Assembly: GCA_026770585.1 (NCBI GenBank)
Contig: MU646614.1
Location: 368,452-380,297 of the forward strand
Reading direction: 5' to 3'
DNA from: Baffinella frigidus
Lineage: Eukaryota > Cryptophyceae > Cryptomonadales > Baffinellaceae
DNA length: 11,846 nt
Of this stretch, positions 6,501 through 11,755 are shown piece after piece; position 1 is the stretch's first letter; the number at the start of each line of letters is the position of its first letter. The position numbers were made by a program, and so were the translations under genes. Under the pieces are notes generated by a model. It was not told the DNA's origin. It made no database searches and worked only from the letters and a program-made list of their open reading frames with translations.

Positions 6501-9500
6501 CGGCGCGGGGGGGCTCAAGTACGAATACTCAAGTCATCTTCGGTGACTCAAGTACGAATCCTCAAGTCGGCAAAGGCGACTTAAGTACACATACTCAAGT
6601 CATCCGCGGTGACTCAAGTACGAATACCCAAGTCGGCATCGGCGACCTAAGTACGAGTACTCAAGTCGGTCTGTCTATACTTAAGTCGGCAACTTTAAGT
6701 ACGAATACTCAAAAGTCGTCATCAGGGGGGGGGGCGGGGGTGGGACCTCGTCATCGCCGTCCCACTCTTCAACGTTGCGCTTGTTCTGGGATTCGAGGGC
6801 GAGGCGCTCGGCGAGCAGCTCCTCGTTCTCGTCCAGCCCGTCGTATGACGCGTCAAACGCCTGTCGAGGGTTCAGGGGGTTAGGGTTCAGTAGGATTCAG
6901 AAGGGTTAGGGTTCAGGAGGGTTCAGGAGGGTGAAAGGTTAGGGCGGAGAGAGGGGGCAGCTCCTCGCATGACGCGTCGACTGCCTGTCGAGGGTTCAGG
7001 ACGCTTCAGGAGGGCTCAGGGTTAGGGTGAAGGGTTGGGGGTTATGGCGGAGAGAGACAGCAGCTCCTCGATATCGTCAAGTCCGTCGTATGACGCGCCA
7101 AACGCCTGTGGAGGGATTAGGGTTGAGGGCGGGCAGAGGGAGGGGGCGTGTGAGGGAGGTAGGGAGTGGGCGAGGTGTCGAACGTCGGGTGTGTGAGGTG
7201 GTTTCGCAGGGGAGGGGACGCCTGCGGGGTCAGACGTCTGAGGGGGGGTGGGGGGAGGCAGCAAACGTCTGCAGGTGGAGGAAGCTCCCGAGGAAGTGTC
7301 AAGCGTCTGAGGGGGTGTGCGGAAGAGGAACAGGCGGGAGGAGGCAATGAGGTCAGGCGTCTTGAGGGGGTCGAGGGAGGGGGGGAGGGAAAGAGGCGGA
7401 GGGGTGGAGAGAGGTTGAGGGGAGACACGAGGGGTGAAGGGTAGAGGGAGGGGTGGAGGGGTGCAGGGAGGCGTGTGGAGGGTGGAGGGAGGGAGGGAGG
7501 GGGCGCACCTTGCGTTTCTCGAGCTTGATCTTCATCAACTCAGCTTGCCGATCAGCCTCCGACAGCTTCCCCAAGCGCTTCGGGTTACCGTCCTCATCCA
7601 TGCTCTCCTCCCCCTCCCCACCATCCCCACCCTCCCCCTCAGACTCTCCACTATCAATCAGCTTGTCCTCCCCCCCCATCCCAGGCCCGAACATCTCCCC
7701 CGTCTCCATATCTTCGAAGTCACCGTACGCCAGCTCGCCCCCCTCCTTGCCCTCGCCCTCGCCTTCCCCCGCGTAGAAGGCCTTGCGGACGGTTGCTGCG
7801 TCGGTGTCGTCGTTGACGAACCTGGTGTAGGGTTTGGGGCTTAGGGGTCTGGGGTCGAGGGCGTTGAGGCTAGCGCGTGAAGATGAGGGATCCATCTAGG
7901 GCGTTGAGTTGATTCATCTGGGGCCTGAAGTTGAGGGACTCATCGGGTGCAAGGTGGAGAAGGTGTAGGGTTGAAGGTGGAGAGGGTGTAGGGTCGAGGG
8001 TGGAGAAGGTGCAGGGTTGAGCGTGGACCAGGTGTAGGGTTGAGGAAAGGCAGGTGTAGGGTCGAGGGTGGACAGGGTGTAGGGTCGAAGGTGGACAAGG
8101 TGTAGGGTTGAGGGTGGACCAGGTGTAGGGTTGAGGGGTGTAGGGAACCTGGAGCGCACGGCCGCCACAGCCCCAGGGTCATCCCACGCCAGAAGCTCCT
8201 CCTCCTCCAGCACCACCCGCGACAAGTCCTCCGCGTCAACATCATCCGCCTCGTCCTCATCCTCCTCCTCCTCCCCCCCGTCGGGCGCATCCAGCGCGCC
8301 GCGCCGCTTGGCCCCGACAGGCTTGAAGAGCTCTTCGTCGGAGTCCCCGCCCCCCCCGCCGGACTTGCCCTTGCCCGCGGCCTTCTTGCCGTAGACGTAG
8401 GCGTTCATCGAGACGCGTGCAGTTGACGACCACCGCTTGTTGAGGATCTCCTTCCACCGCTCCTGCGCCTGGTCGCCGTCCCCCTCCCCACCGTCCTCGT
8501 CCTCCGTCTCCTCGTCCCCCCCGCCCTCCTCGTCATCACTCCCCTTCCCCATCCGCACATCCCCCCCCTCGTCCTCGTCATCCCCCCCGTCCTCCTCCCC
8601 ACTCTCGTCAGCCCACGCGATGGTCTCGGGCACCTTCACCCCTCGCCGCCGCTTGTTGTACTCCTCCTTAGCATCCTTCGCCTCGTCCGAATGCCGCGGA
8701 GGTGCTGCGCCCTTCCCCCCCTTGGCCCCGCCGCCCTTCCCCTCCGCCCCTCGTCGCTGCCCCCCCCCGCCCCCGTCCTCGCTCCCCTCCTCATCATCGC
8801 TCTCCTCCTCCCCGTCGCTGCCCCCGTCCTCGAGATCGTCATCATCATCGAAGACAGCGCGGCGCCGCACGCGCCCCCCCGCTGCGACGACCTCCGACTT
8901 GGGCATGCGCACAGGCCGTCGATGCCCCCCCGCGTCTTCTTCTTCTTCATCATCCTCCTCCTCAGAGTCGTCCTCGCCGTCGCTCTCCTCATCCTCGCTC
9001 GCCCCCTCCTCCTCCTCCTCCTCCCCCTCTTCATCCGAGTCTTCATCATCTTCATCTTCATCATCCTCCTCCCCATCCTCCAGCTCCACCACCGAGTTCT
9101 TCAGCCCCATCTCATACTCCCGGCTCGTCACCGCCTTACTCCCCGCAAACATCTGCAAGCTGCTCTCCTCCAGCATCTCATCCACGTTCAGCCCCGTGTC
9201 CTGCAGCCCCCGCACCAACCGCACCCCCTCCGAGAACTCCGCCGAGTGCTGGCTCTGCGACGCCATGAGCGCCGCCTTGGCCTCGGATGCGAGCTGGTCC
9301 TCGGTCAGGTCCCCGTGGCTCCCGATGCTCCCCGGGAAGAGGGTCGAGGCTTTCGAGAACACCACGTGCTTGTCGGGGATCTCGATGTACCTGCGTTCGG
9401 GATTCGGGTTTACGGTCGGGCTTCAAGGCTCGGGGTTTGTGGGAATACGATCGGGTTGAGGGGTTGAGGGACAAGGGATGTGGACGCGCATGGACCCCGG

Positions 9501-11755
9501 CATCTGCGAGTGGCAGCACAGCAGGTCAGGAGGAGCGTGTGTGGGGGGGGCAGGTTCAGGGTTTGGGGTTGTAAAGCGGCTGGGACGAGGGGCATGCGCA
9601 AGAGAAGGTGTGGGGCTGGGGCGGCAGGGAAGGTGCGTGTGCATGGTTGGAAGGTTTCGGGTGCAGAGCAAGGCCAAAGGGCCTCATTCAGGACCAGTAT
9701 CGAGAGAAATAAAGAAGAAGACACAACAGGGTGGTGAGTTGAGTGTTCATGGTGTAGGTTTCGGGTGTAGGGTGGCGTCCATGTCAATGAGGATGCAGGG
9801 TTGGAGGCTGAAGGTTCGTTGTTGGGGTTGTACGTCGCGTGAAGGTGTAGGGTTCTCCATGAAGATTCAAGAGAAGTCCTAGAGGTTTCAAGGAGAAGAG
9901 GCGTGAGAGTTCAAGGTTTGGGGTTGGGGGGTGCACGTGGCGTCCGTATCGAAGAGGATACCCGGCATGCAACAGGAAGGTGTGAGGGGTGGGAGAGTAC
10001 GTGAGGGGATCTGAGTCGTGAGGGTTCGGGGTGTAGGGGCTGGGGCGTGAGTGATTGGCGTGGTGGGTGGTATGTGGTGTCCGTATCGAATAGGATGCCC
10101 GCCACATGGTTGAGGGTTTAGGGTCTAGAGTCCTAGGAATCAGGGTTGAGAGTGTGTAGGGTTGAGGGTGTAGGGGTGTACGTGGCGTCCTTGTCGAAGA
10201 GGATGCCCGCGACGTCCGACATCGGCGCGTAGATCGTCTTTTCTTTCGCCTGGATGAGAGTGTGGGGGTTAGGACCATTAGTCACTAGTCATTAGAAGAG
10301 GATCTTCTGACATTGCCGCGTAGATCGCCATCTCAGGGTGTGGGGGTTACGGAAACGGTGGGGAAGGTTGGTGGTTGGTGGTTGAGGGAAGGTTTAGGGT
10401 GTAGGGTTGAAGGAAGGTTTCGGATCTAGGGTTTAAGGTGTAAGGGAGCAGGTTTAGGATCTAGGGTTTAGGGTGTAAGGGAGCTTTAGGATTTCAGGAA
10501 GGTAGAGGCTTGAGAGTTCAGGGATCAAGGAAGGTTTGGGGGTCAGGGTTCAGGCAAGGTTGAGGGTGTAGGGTGCGGGGAGACCTTGAGCGTGCGTCGC
10601 TTCGTCGCGTCCTTGTCCTTGCTCGGCAGAGGGCACGGGTCATCAAGCTGGTCCACGTGGTCCAGGATAAAGTCGCCCACGCCCGGCCAGCACACCCGCT
10701 GCGTCGGTCGCATGTACGTGCCGCGGAGGTACCCGTAAAGGTAGATCTGCGCACGTGCAACGCCGCGCGGTCAGCTACTTTATAAACGCGGTCCTGGTAA
10801 GCGTGAGCCACTTTGAGCAACCCTCTGCAGTGCTTGCTGCGAGCGTGTAGAGCAGAGCGCGCGCACACGAGGCGTGCTTGCACTCGGACGACGCCAGGAC
10901 GAGAGAGAAGGGGGAGGGGCTTGTTGCGCGTGTCGGTGGTCAGAGTAATAAAAACAGCATTTGCGGGTATCAAACCGATCAGACTAGAGGTGTCAGTTAA
11001 TACATAAGTCTCGTCATTCCACCACGGCGCACCCCGCCCAGCCCAAGGGTCGCTGCGTCTTGCGGCAAGACACAGGCCTCCTTGAAGCACAACTTCCTTC
11101 ATCAAGTGGGAGAGGGTGGGGGGGGGGAGCGGTACCGTGCGATCGCAGAGAGGGTCCTGGCGGAGGCGCTCGGGGTCGGTCACGTCCTCGAAGCGGTCCG
11201 CGACGACGTACGGGTGCGTGTTGCGCCAGACGAGCGGGCGGAACTTGGCGACCGAGATGAAGCGCGCGAGGTTGAGCACCTCCGTCTTGGGGTAGCGCCC
11301 GGTCTTCTCGAGGCCCGAGAGGTAGAAGAGTTTCGCGCCGTCGTGCACCTCCGTCCAGAAACGCTGCGGGGGGACAACACCAGATACACGGGTTAGATGA
11401 GAGGGACTGAGGGTGCGTTGAGGAAGCGCGGTGCGAAACAGGGGGGGGGGGTGCGCGTTTCGGCGGTCAGAGAATTGAACACAGCATTTGCGGGTATCAA
11501 GCCGATCAGACTAGAGGTGTCAGTTAATAAATCGTTCTCATCAATCCACGCCACGCCCCCCCCCAAAGCGGTCGACAAGTCGACGGTGAGGCACTCAACT
11601 AGCCCGCTGCTCCCGAAGGTGCTGCGGGTCTCGGGAGGGAGGGTGGGAGGGAGACACACCGCCTTCATGCGCTTCTTGGTCTTGCGGAGCCGCTTGTTGT
11701 CCTTGAAGTGGTCCAGGTGGGTCAGCACTCCCAGGATCTTGGGAAATCCGTGCGC
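2934..11755 (-). CDS. BMS1: BMS1 ribosome biogenesis GTPase, 13 exons, 5'-partial
   Basis: Spliced CDS: complement of 11755-11660, 11363-11136, 10746-10585, 10249-10182, 9390-8149, 7821-7509, 6860-6747, 6254-6192, 5587-5475, 4875-4810, 4508-4428, 4071-3786, 3572-2934; 3,471 nt, 1,156 residues plus TGA. BMS1 is the nucleolar GTPase that, with RCL1 and the U3 snoRNP, acts in early 40S assembly. Seen in order: G4 motif THLD (residues 12-15), FRPL and [32 protein letters not shown], a long acidic region (about 287-580), [81 protein letters not shown] and a basic tail. This order and spacing match yeast and human BMS1 and not the related TSR1. The first roughly 170 residues, with G1-G3, lie outside the window. 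Exon phases agree at all twelve joins, so nothing suggests a pseudogene. Confidence 0.96.
3573..3785 (-). other. BMS1 intron, 213 nt, with family-1 repeat
   Basis: GT-AG intron (GTTCAA...ATGCAG). It holds one 92-bp family-1 repeat at 3655-3746 and a (GC)n run at 3637-3650, leaving only about 80 nt before the acceptor. Confidence 0.9.
3655..3746 (-). repeat. Intron-resident repeat family 1, copy a
   Basis: This 92-bp sequence differs from the copy at 4143-4234 by two bases and from the copy at 6411-6503 by about one base and one extra G. Read in the gene direction it starts CCGTGAGGTGGCCGATGACG and ends in C-runs. The near identity implies recent spread or homogenisation. Confidence 0.92.
3786..4071 (-). 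CDS. BMS1: BMS1 exon, RIBIOP_C core
   Basis: This 286-nt exon encodes residues 850-944. It contains [60 protein letters not shown] and TVSGIRGQ, all in family order. The acceptor is TCGCAG before GCAT and the donor is GTTCAA at 3785. This is the most conserved part of the protein and gives the firmest identification. Confidence 0.96.
4072..4427 (-). other. BMS1 intron, 356 nt, with family-1 repeat
   Basis: GT-AG intron (GTACCC...TCGCAG). The donor-proximal part is a C-rich run. One family-1 repeat lies at 4143-4234, with its C-rich end 71 nt from the acceptor. The remainder (4235-4400) has no recognised feature. Confidence 0.9.
4143..4234 (-). repeat. Intron-resident repeat family 1, copy b
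   Basis: Aligned end to end with 3655-3746 at a constant offset of 488, with two substitutions over 92 bp. Same orientation relative to BMS1. The surrounding intron sequences are unrelated, so this is not a simple segmental duplication. Confidence 0.92.
4428..4508 (-). CDS. BMS1: BMS1 exon with KYTPEHM motif
   Basis: This 81-nt exon encodes residues 823-848 with split codons at both ends. It reads [19 protein letters not shown], then IKYTPEHM, matching yeast LKYTPEHTYC. The acceptor is GACAG before GTCG. The donor is GTACCC at 4427, splitting the Met codon AT/G. Confidence 0.94.
4591..4681 (-). repeat. Intron-resident repeat family 2, copy a
   Basis: The first 63 bases on the plus strand (GCTCGTCCCTCAGAAGATTG onward) are identical to the copy at 5122-5213; the rest differs at several positions including an indel. 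Same orientation in both introns. Confidence 0.92.
4695..4734. repeat. 40-nt near-perfect hairpin in a BMS1 intron
   Basis: Outer stem CCGTTACG/CGTAACGG and inner stem ACCGTTTCG/CGAAACGGT are both perfect. They are separated by a TG/TC internal mismatch and closed by a CT loop. It lies 13 bp from the family-2 repeat but is absent beside the other copy. Confidence 0.85.
4810..4875 (-). CDS. BMS1: BMS1 exon with WRRFQ motif
   Basis: This 66-nt exon encodes the last base of codon 800 through part of codon 822. [20 protein letters not shown] followed by F is nearly identical to yeast and human BMS1. The acceptor is GTGGCAG before ATGG. The donor is GTGAGC at 4809, splitting CA/G to give Gln. Confidence 0.95.
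5122..5213 (-). repeat. Intron-resident repeat family 2, copy b
   Basis: It shares 63 consecutive identical bases with 4591-4653 and weaker similarity beyond. Orientation relative to the gene is the same. Confidence 0.92.
5284..5324. repeat. CT microsatellite in a BMS1 intron
   Basis: Runs of TC dinucleotides with occasional CCC on the plus strand; GA-rich in the transcript. Confidence 0.85.
5367..5420. repeat. 54-bp repeat, inverted partner of 5987-6040
   Basis: The reverse complement of this segment matches 5987-6040 at 50 of 54 positions. The pair brackets the exon at 5475-5587. The core TTGATCACCGCCCCTACC is also tandemly repeated at 5433-5452. Confidence 0.9.
5388..5467. repeat. Two tandem 40-bp units
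   Basis: Units 5388-5427 and 5428-5467 both start AACCTCTTGATCACCGCCCC and differ at three bases near the ends. Confidence 0.9.
5475..5587 (-). CDS. BMS1: BMS1 exon, RIBIOP_C, with GC donor
   Basis: This exon encodes residues 763-799 plus AG of codon 800: [18 protein letters not shown] and [11 protein letters not shown], matching human VPCEFVQNF, ILGGL and KKHRW. The acceptor is CCGCAG before GTG. The frame demanded by the next exon (A TGG CAC) puts the donor at AG|GCACGT, a GC donor. Using the nearby GT (5470) would shift the frame. Confidence 0.9.
5681..5797. repeat. Tandem array, period 51-53 bp
   Basis: Units start GGGGTGGTGATG at 5681, 5734 and 5785 and contain TTGAAGGAGCACTAGGGG. The third unit is truncated and runs into the left arm of the hairpin at 5798. 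Confidence 0.85.
5798..5890. repeat. Intronic hairpin with 31-bp arms
   Basis: 5798-5828 (TGATGAGGTAGTGG onward) is the reverse complement of 5860-5890 at 29 of 31 positions, around a 31-nt loop. Confidence 0.88.
5987..6040. repeat. 54-bp repeat, inverted partner of 5367-5420
   Basis: Matches the reverse complement of 5367-5420 with four mismatches. Related shorter motifs (GGCGGTGATGAAG) recur at about 6079-6115. Confidence 0.9.
6192..6254 (-). CDS. BMS1: BMS1 exon with GFRPG motif
   Basis: This 63-nt, 21-codon exon reads [20 protein letters not shown] plus G (residues 742-762). [12 protein letters not shown] is the BMS1 entry to the C-terminal RIBIOP_C domain (human YEGFRPGMYVRI). The acceptor is GTTGCAG at 6261-6255 and the donor is GTACGC at 6191. 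Confidence 0.93.
6411..6503 (-). repeat. Intron-resident repeat family 1, copy c
   Basis: About 97-98% identical to the copies at 3655-3746 and 4143-4234, with one extra G in the G-run. Its distal end (ATACGAATACTTAGGTCGTC) resembles the units of the adjoining 33-bp array. Confidence 0.92.
6514..6724. repeat. 33-bp tandem array with alternating unit types
   Basis: Units begin at 6514, 6547, 6580, 6613 and 6646, then decay. Each has CTCAAGT, ACGAATA and a second CTCAAGT followed by a 12-nt tail. Tails alternate between a CATC..CGGTGA type (units 1, 3) and a CGGCA..GGCGA type (units 2, 4), implying a 66-bp higher-order unit. Confidence 0.92.
6747..6860 (-). CDS. BMS1: BMS1 exon, FDASYDG segment
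   Basis: This 114-nt, phase-0 exon encodes residues 704-741, [20 protein letters not shown] followed by a glutamine- and basic-containing segment ending WDGDDE. It aligns with human MFDAEYDE and the segment before the GFRPG motif. The acceptor is ACAG before GCG and the donor is GTCCCA at 6746. Two decayed copies of its 5' edge, each with a CAG, lie upstream in the intron; only this copy continues into sequence that joins the next exon. Confidence 0.9.
6861..7508 (-). other. BMS1 intron, 648 nt, with repeated exon-edge copies
   Basis: GT-AG intron (GTGCGC...GACAG). The donor half is C/T-rich (GGAGGG and GGTTGAGGGG types on the plus strand). The acceptor half is a roughly 122-bp tandem array carrying copies of the next exon's first bases at 7105 and 6984. 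Confidence 0.88.
6955..7107 (-). repeat. Two decayed copies of the 5' edge of the exon at 6860-6747
   Basis: Both copies keep CAG followed by a version of GCGTTTGACGCGTCATACGA. The copy starting 7105 reads [19 protein letters not shown]. The copy starting 6984 reads AVDASCEEL after losing about 21 bases. Spacing from 7105 to 6984 to the true exon at 6860 is 121 and 124 bp. Confidence 0.88.
7509..7821 (-). CDS. BMS1: BMS1 exon with YGDFED motif
   Basis: This 313-nt exon encodes residues 600-703. It begins [15 protein letters not shown], which joins to AVRSR of the previous exon and matches the IKERF/IRDCF helix of yeast and human BMS1. [15 protein letters not shown] is the most conserved motif of the central region. 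A second acidic stretch (residues about 645-675) and the basic [12 protein letters not shown] follow. The acceptor is ACCAG before GTTC and the donor is GTGCGC at 7508. Confidence 0.93.
7822..8148 (-). other. BMS1 intron, 327 nt, 23-bp minisatellite
   Basis: GT-AG intron (GTTCCC...ACCAG), built largely of a 23-bp tandem repeat. Its length is a multiple of three, but the exon frame meets a stop at 7914-7916, so retention would truncate the protein. Confidence 0.88.
7962..8140. repeat. 23-bp minisatellite, about eight units
   Basis: Plus-strand consensus GGTGTAGGGTTGAGGGTGGA plus CCA, with unit lengths 22-24 and scattered substitutions (TTGAG/TCGAG, ACCA/ACAA/AGAA). Confidence 0.9.
8149..9390 (-). 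CDS. BMS1: BMS1 exon, acidic central region
   Basis: This 1,242-nt exon encodes most of residues 185-599. It opens [12 protein letters not shown], continuing the AARP2CN domain, then ELVRGLQ-like and LQMF segments. Residues 287-337 contain 41 Asp/Glu in 51 positions, and further acidic blocks follow. [11 protein letters not shown] corresponds to the RRKAIF motif of human BMS1. [12 protein letters not shown] and AYVYGKK match the WK and KLIYG segments near the RCL1-binding region of the family. The Asp/Glu blocks make the plus strand TCC/TCA/TCT-rich and create long artefactual Ser/Pro reading frames there. Acceptor is CGCAG before GTAC; donor is GTTCCC at 8148, with the codon split AG/G. Confidence 0.93.
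9391..10181 (-). other. BMS1 intron, 791 nt, with repeated donor-edge copies
   Basis: GT-AG intron (GTACAC...CGCAG), the largest seen. TAGGG/TTGAGGG-type runs on the plus strand dominate. Three decayed copies of the upstream exon's last 30-odd bases occur at offsets of 108, 245 and 410 nt from the true exon end. The acceptor-side half (9391-9700) has no recognised feature. Confidence 0.88.
9771..10104 (-). repeat. Three decayed copies of the 3' edge of the exon at 10249-10182
   Basis: Copy a (10104-10071) reads [11 protein letters not shown]; its donor dinucleotide has changed from GT to AT. Copy b (about 9967-9934) reads [10 protein letters not shown] and keeps GT (ACGTGCACC). Copy c (about 9796-9771) reads CILIDMDAT and has lost GT. 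The true exon reads [10 protein letters not shown] with AC|GTACACC. Confidence 0.9.
10182..10249 (-). CDS. BMS1: BMS1 exon, short AARP2CN segment
   Basis: This 68-nt exon encodes residues 163-184 plus two bases of codon 185. It reads [20 protein letters not shown], the BMS1 segment that in yeast runs [13 protein letters not shown]. The acceptor is ATCCAG and the donor is GTACAC at 10181, giving a phase-2 end (AC) completed by G from the next exon. It is flanked by decayed partial copies of itself in both neighbouring introns, but this copy alone joins in frame at both ends. Confidence 0.93.
10308..10350 (-). repeat. Partial copy of the 5' half of the exon at 10249-10182
   Basis: The plus strand GACATTGCCGCGTAGATCG matches exon GACATCGGCGCGTAGATCG at 10219-10237, and both are followed a little later by GTGTGGGGGTTA. 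The copy lacks part of the AAAGAAAAG-coding bases. Confidence 0.75.
10416..10485. repeat. Two tandem 35-bp units, TTTAGGG-like
   Basis: Units start GGTTTCGGATCTAGGG and GGTTTAGGATCTAGGG and end GTGTAAGGGAGC. They contain TTTAGGG, the telomere unit of many plants and algae, but degenerate and internal. Confidence 0.88.
10585..10746 (-). CDS. BMS1: BMS1 exon, AARP2CN core
   Basis: This 162-nt, phase-0 exon encodes residues 109-162. It contains [18 protein letters not shown] and [10 protein letters not shown], matching the YGYLRG, PGVGDF and PDPC segments of human and yeast BMS1, and ends in the basic KRRTLK. The acceptor is GTGCGCAG before ATC and the donor is GTCTCC at 10584. Confidence 0.94.
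10747..11135 (-). other. BMS1 intron, 389 nt, with family-3 repeat
   Basis: GT-AG intron (GTACCG...GCGCAG). A C-run follows the donor, then a small perfect hairpin (GTCTTGC/GCAAGAC, 11057-11071) and a family-3 repeat (11027-10925). The frame of the upstream exon stays open across the entire intron. Confidence 0.88.
10925..11027 (-). repeat. Intron-resident repeat family 3, copy a
   Basis: A core of about 49 bp (ACAGCATTTGCGGGTATCAA onward) has one mismatch to the copy at 11452-11550, with weaker similarity either side. Same orientation relative to BMS1. In the transcript both are stop-free in the frame reading [17 protein letters not shown]. Confidence 0.9.
11136..11363 (-). CDS. BMS1: BMS1 exon, end of G domain and start of AARP2CN
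   Basis: This 228-nt, phase-0 exon encodes residues 33-108. It opens [17 protein letters not shown], the conserved segment after G4; LSG occupies the G5 position. [20 protein letters not shown] then leads into [18 protein letters not shown], which begins the AARP2CN-type domain shared by BMS1 and TSR1. The acceptor is CCGCAG ending at 11364 and the donor is GTACCG at 11135. Reading through the donor stays open across the whole next intron, so the 3' edge was set by resumption of BMS1 similarity at YLYGYLRG. Confidence 0.94.
11364..11659 (-). other. BMS1 intron, 296 nt, with family-3 repeat
   Basis: GT-AG intron (GTGTGT...CCGCAG). A C/T-rich run follows the donor. The family-3 repeat lies at 11550-11452, a C-run follows it, and its end is 88 nt from the acceptor. 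Confidence 0.88.
11452..11550 (-). repeat. Intron-resident repeat family 3, copy b
   Basis: Shares the 49-bp core with 10925-11027. The outer parts have diverged, especially at the left (TTAATAAATCG versus TTAATACATAAG). Confidence 0.9.
11660..11755 (-). CDS. BMS1: BMS1 exon, G domain with G4 motif
   Basis: This 96-nt exon encodes residues 1-32 of the visible product, starting [19 protein letters not shown] is the BMS1 form of the guanine-specificity G4 motif (usual pattern NKxD). The basic stretch [11 protein letters not shown] follows, as in yeast and human. The acceptor is CCGCAG at 11761-11756. The donor is GTGTGT at 11659, after codon GCG (phase 0). The preceding exon, which should hold the P-loop and switch regions, is not in the window. 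Confidence 0.92.

Larger units (their letters stand above)
6255..6746 (-). other. BMS1 intron, 492 nt, with 33-bp array and family-1 repeat
   Basis: GT-AG intron (GTCCCA...GTTGCAG). In transcript order: a C-run, a 33-bp tandem array (6724-6514), the family-1 repeat (6503-6411), then 150 nt with nothing recognised before the acceptor. Confidence 0.9.
10250..10584 (-). other. BMS1 intron, 335 nt, TTTAGGG-like repeats
   Basis: GT-AG intron (GTCTCC...ATCCAG). It holds two 35-bp tandem units (10416-10450, 10451-10485), more diffuse GGTTTAGGG and GGTTGAGGG runs on the plus strand, and a partial exon copy near the acceptor (10308-10350). Confidence 0.88.

Noticed and set aside
6514-6724. Possible CRISPR-like array of 33-bp units
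   Set aside because: Units are contiguous with only two alternating tail types, lie inside a eukaryotic intron and have no cas genes; it is a minisatellite.
8437-9467. Long plus-strand reading frames rich in Ser, Pro or Leu
   Set aside because: They are the antisense of the GAG/GAT-rich acidic exon of BMS1, whose translation matches a known protein; low complexity alone keeps these frames open.
10380-10500. Telomere or interstitial telomere array (TTTAGGG)
   Set aside because: Motifs are degenerate, mixed with other G-rich units and confined to introns; no uniform telomeric run exists.
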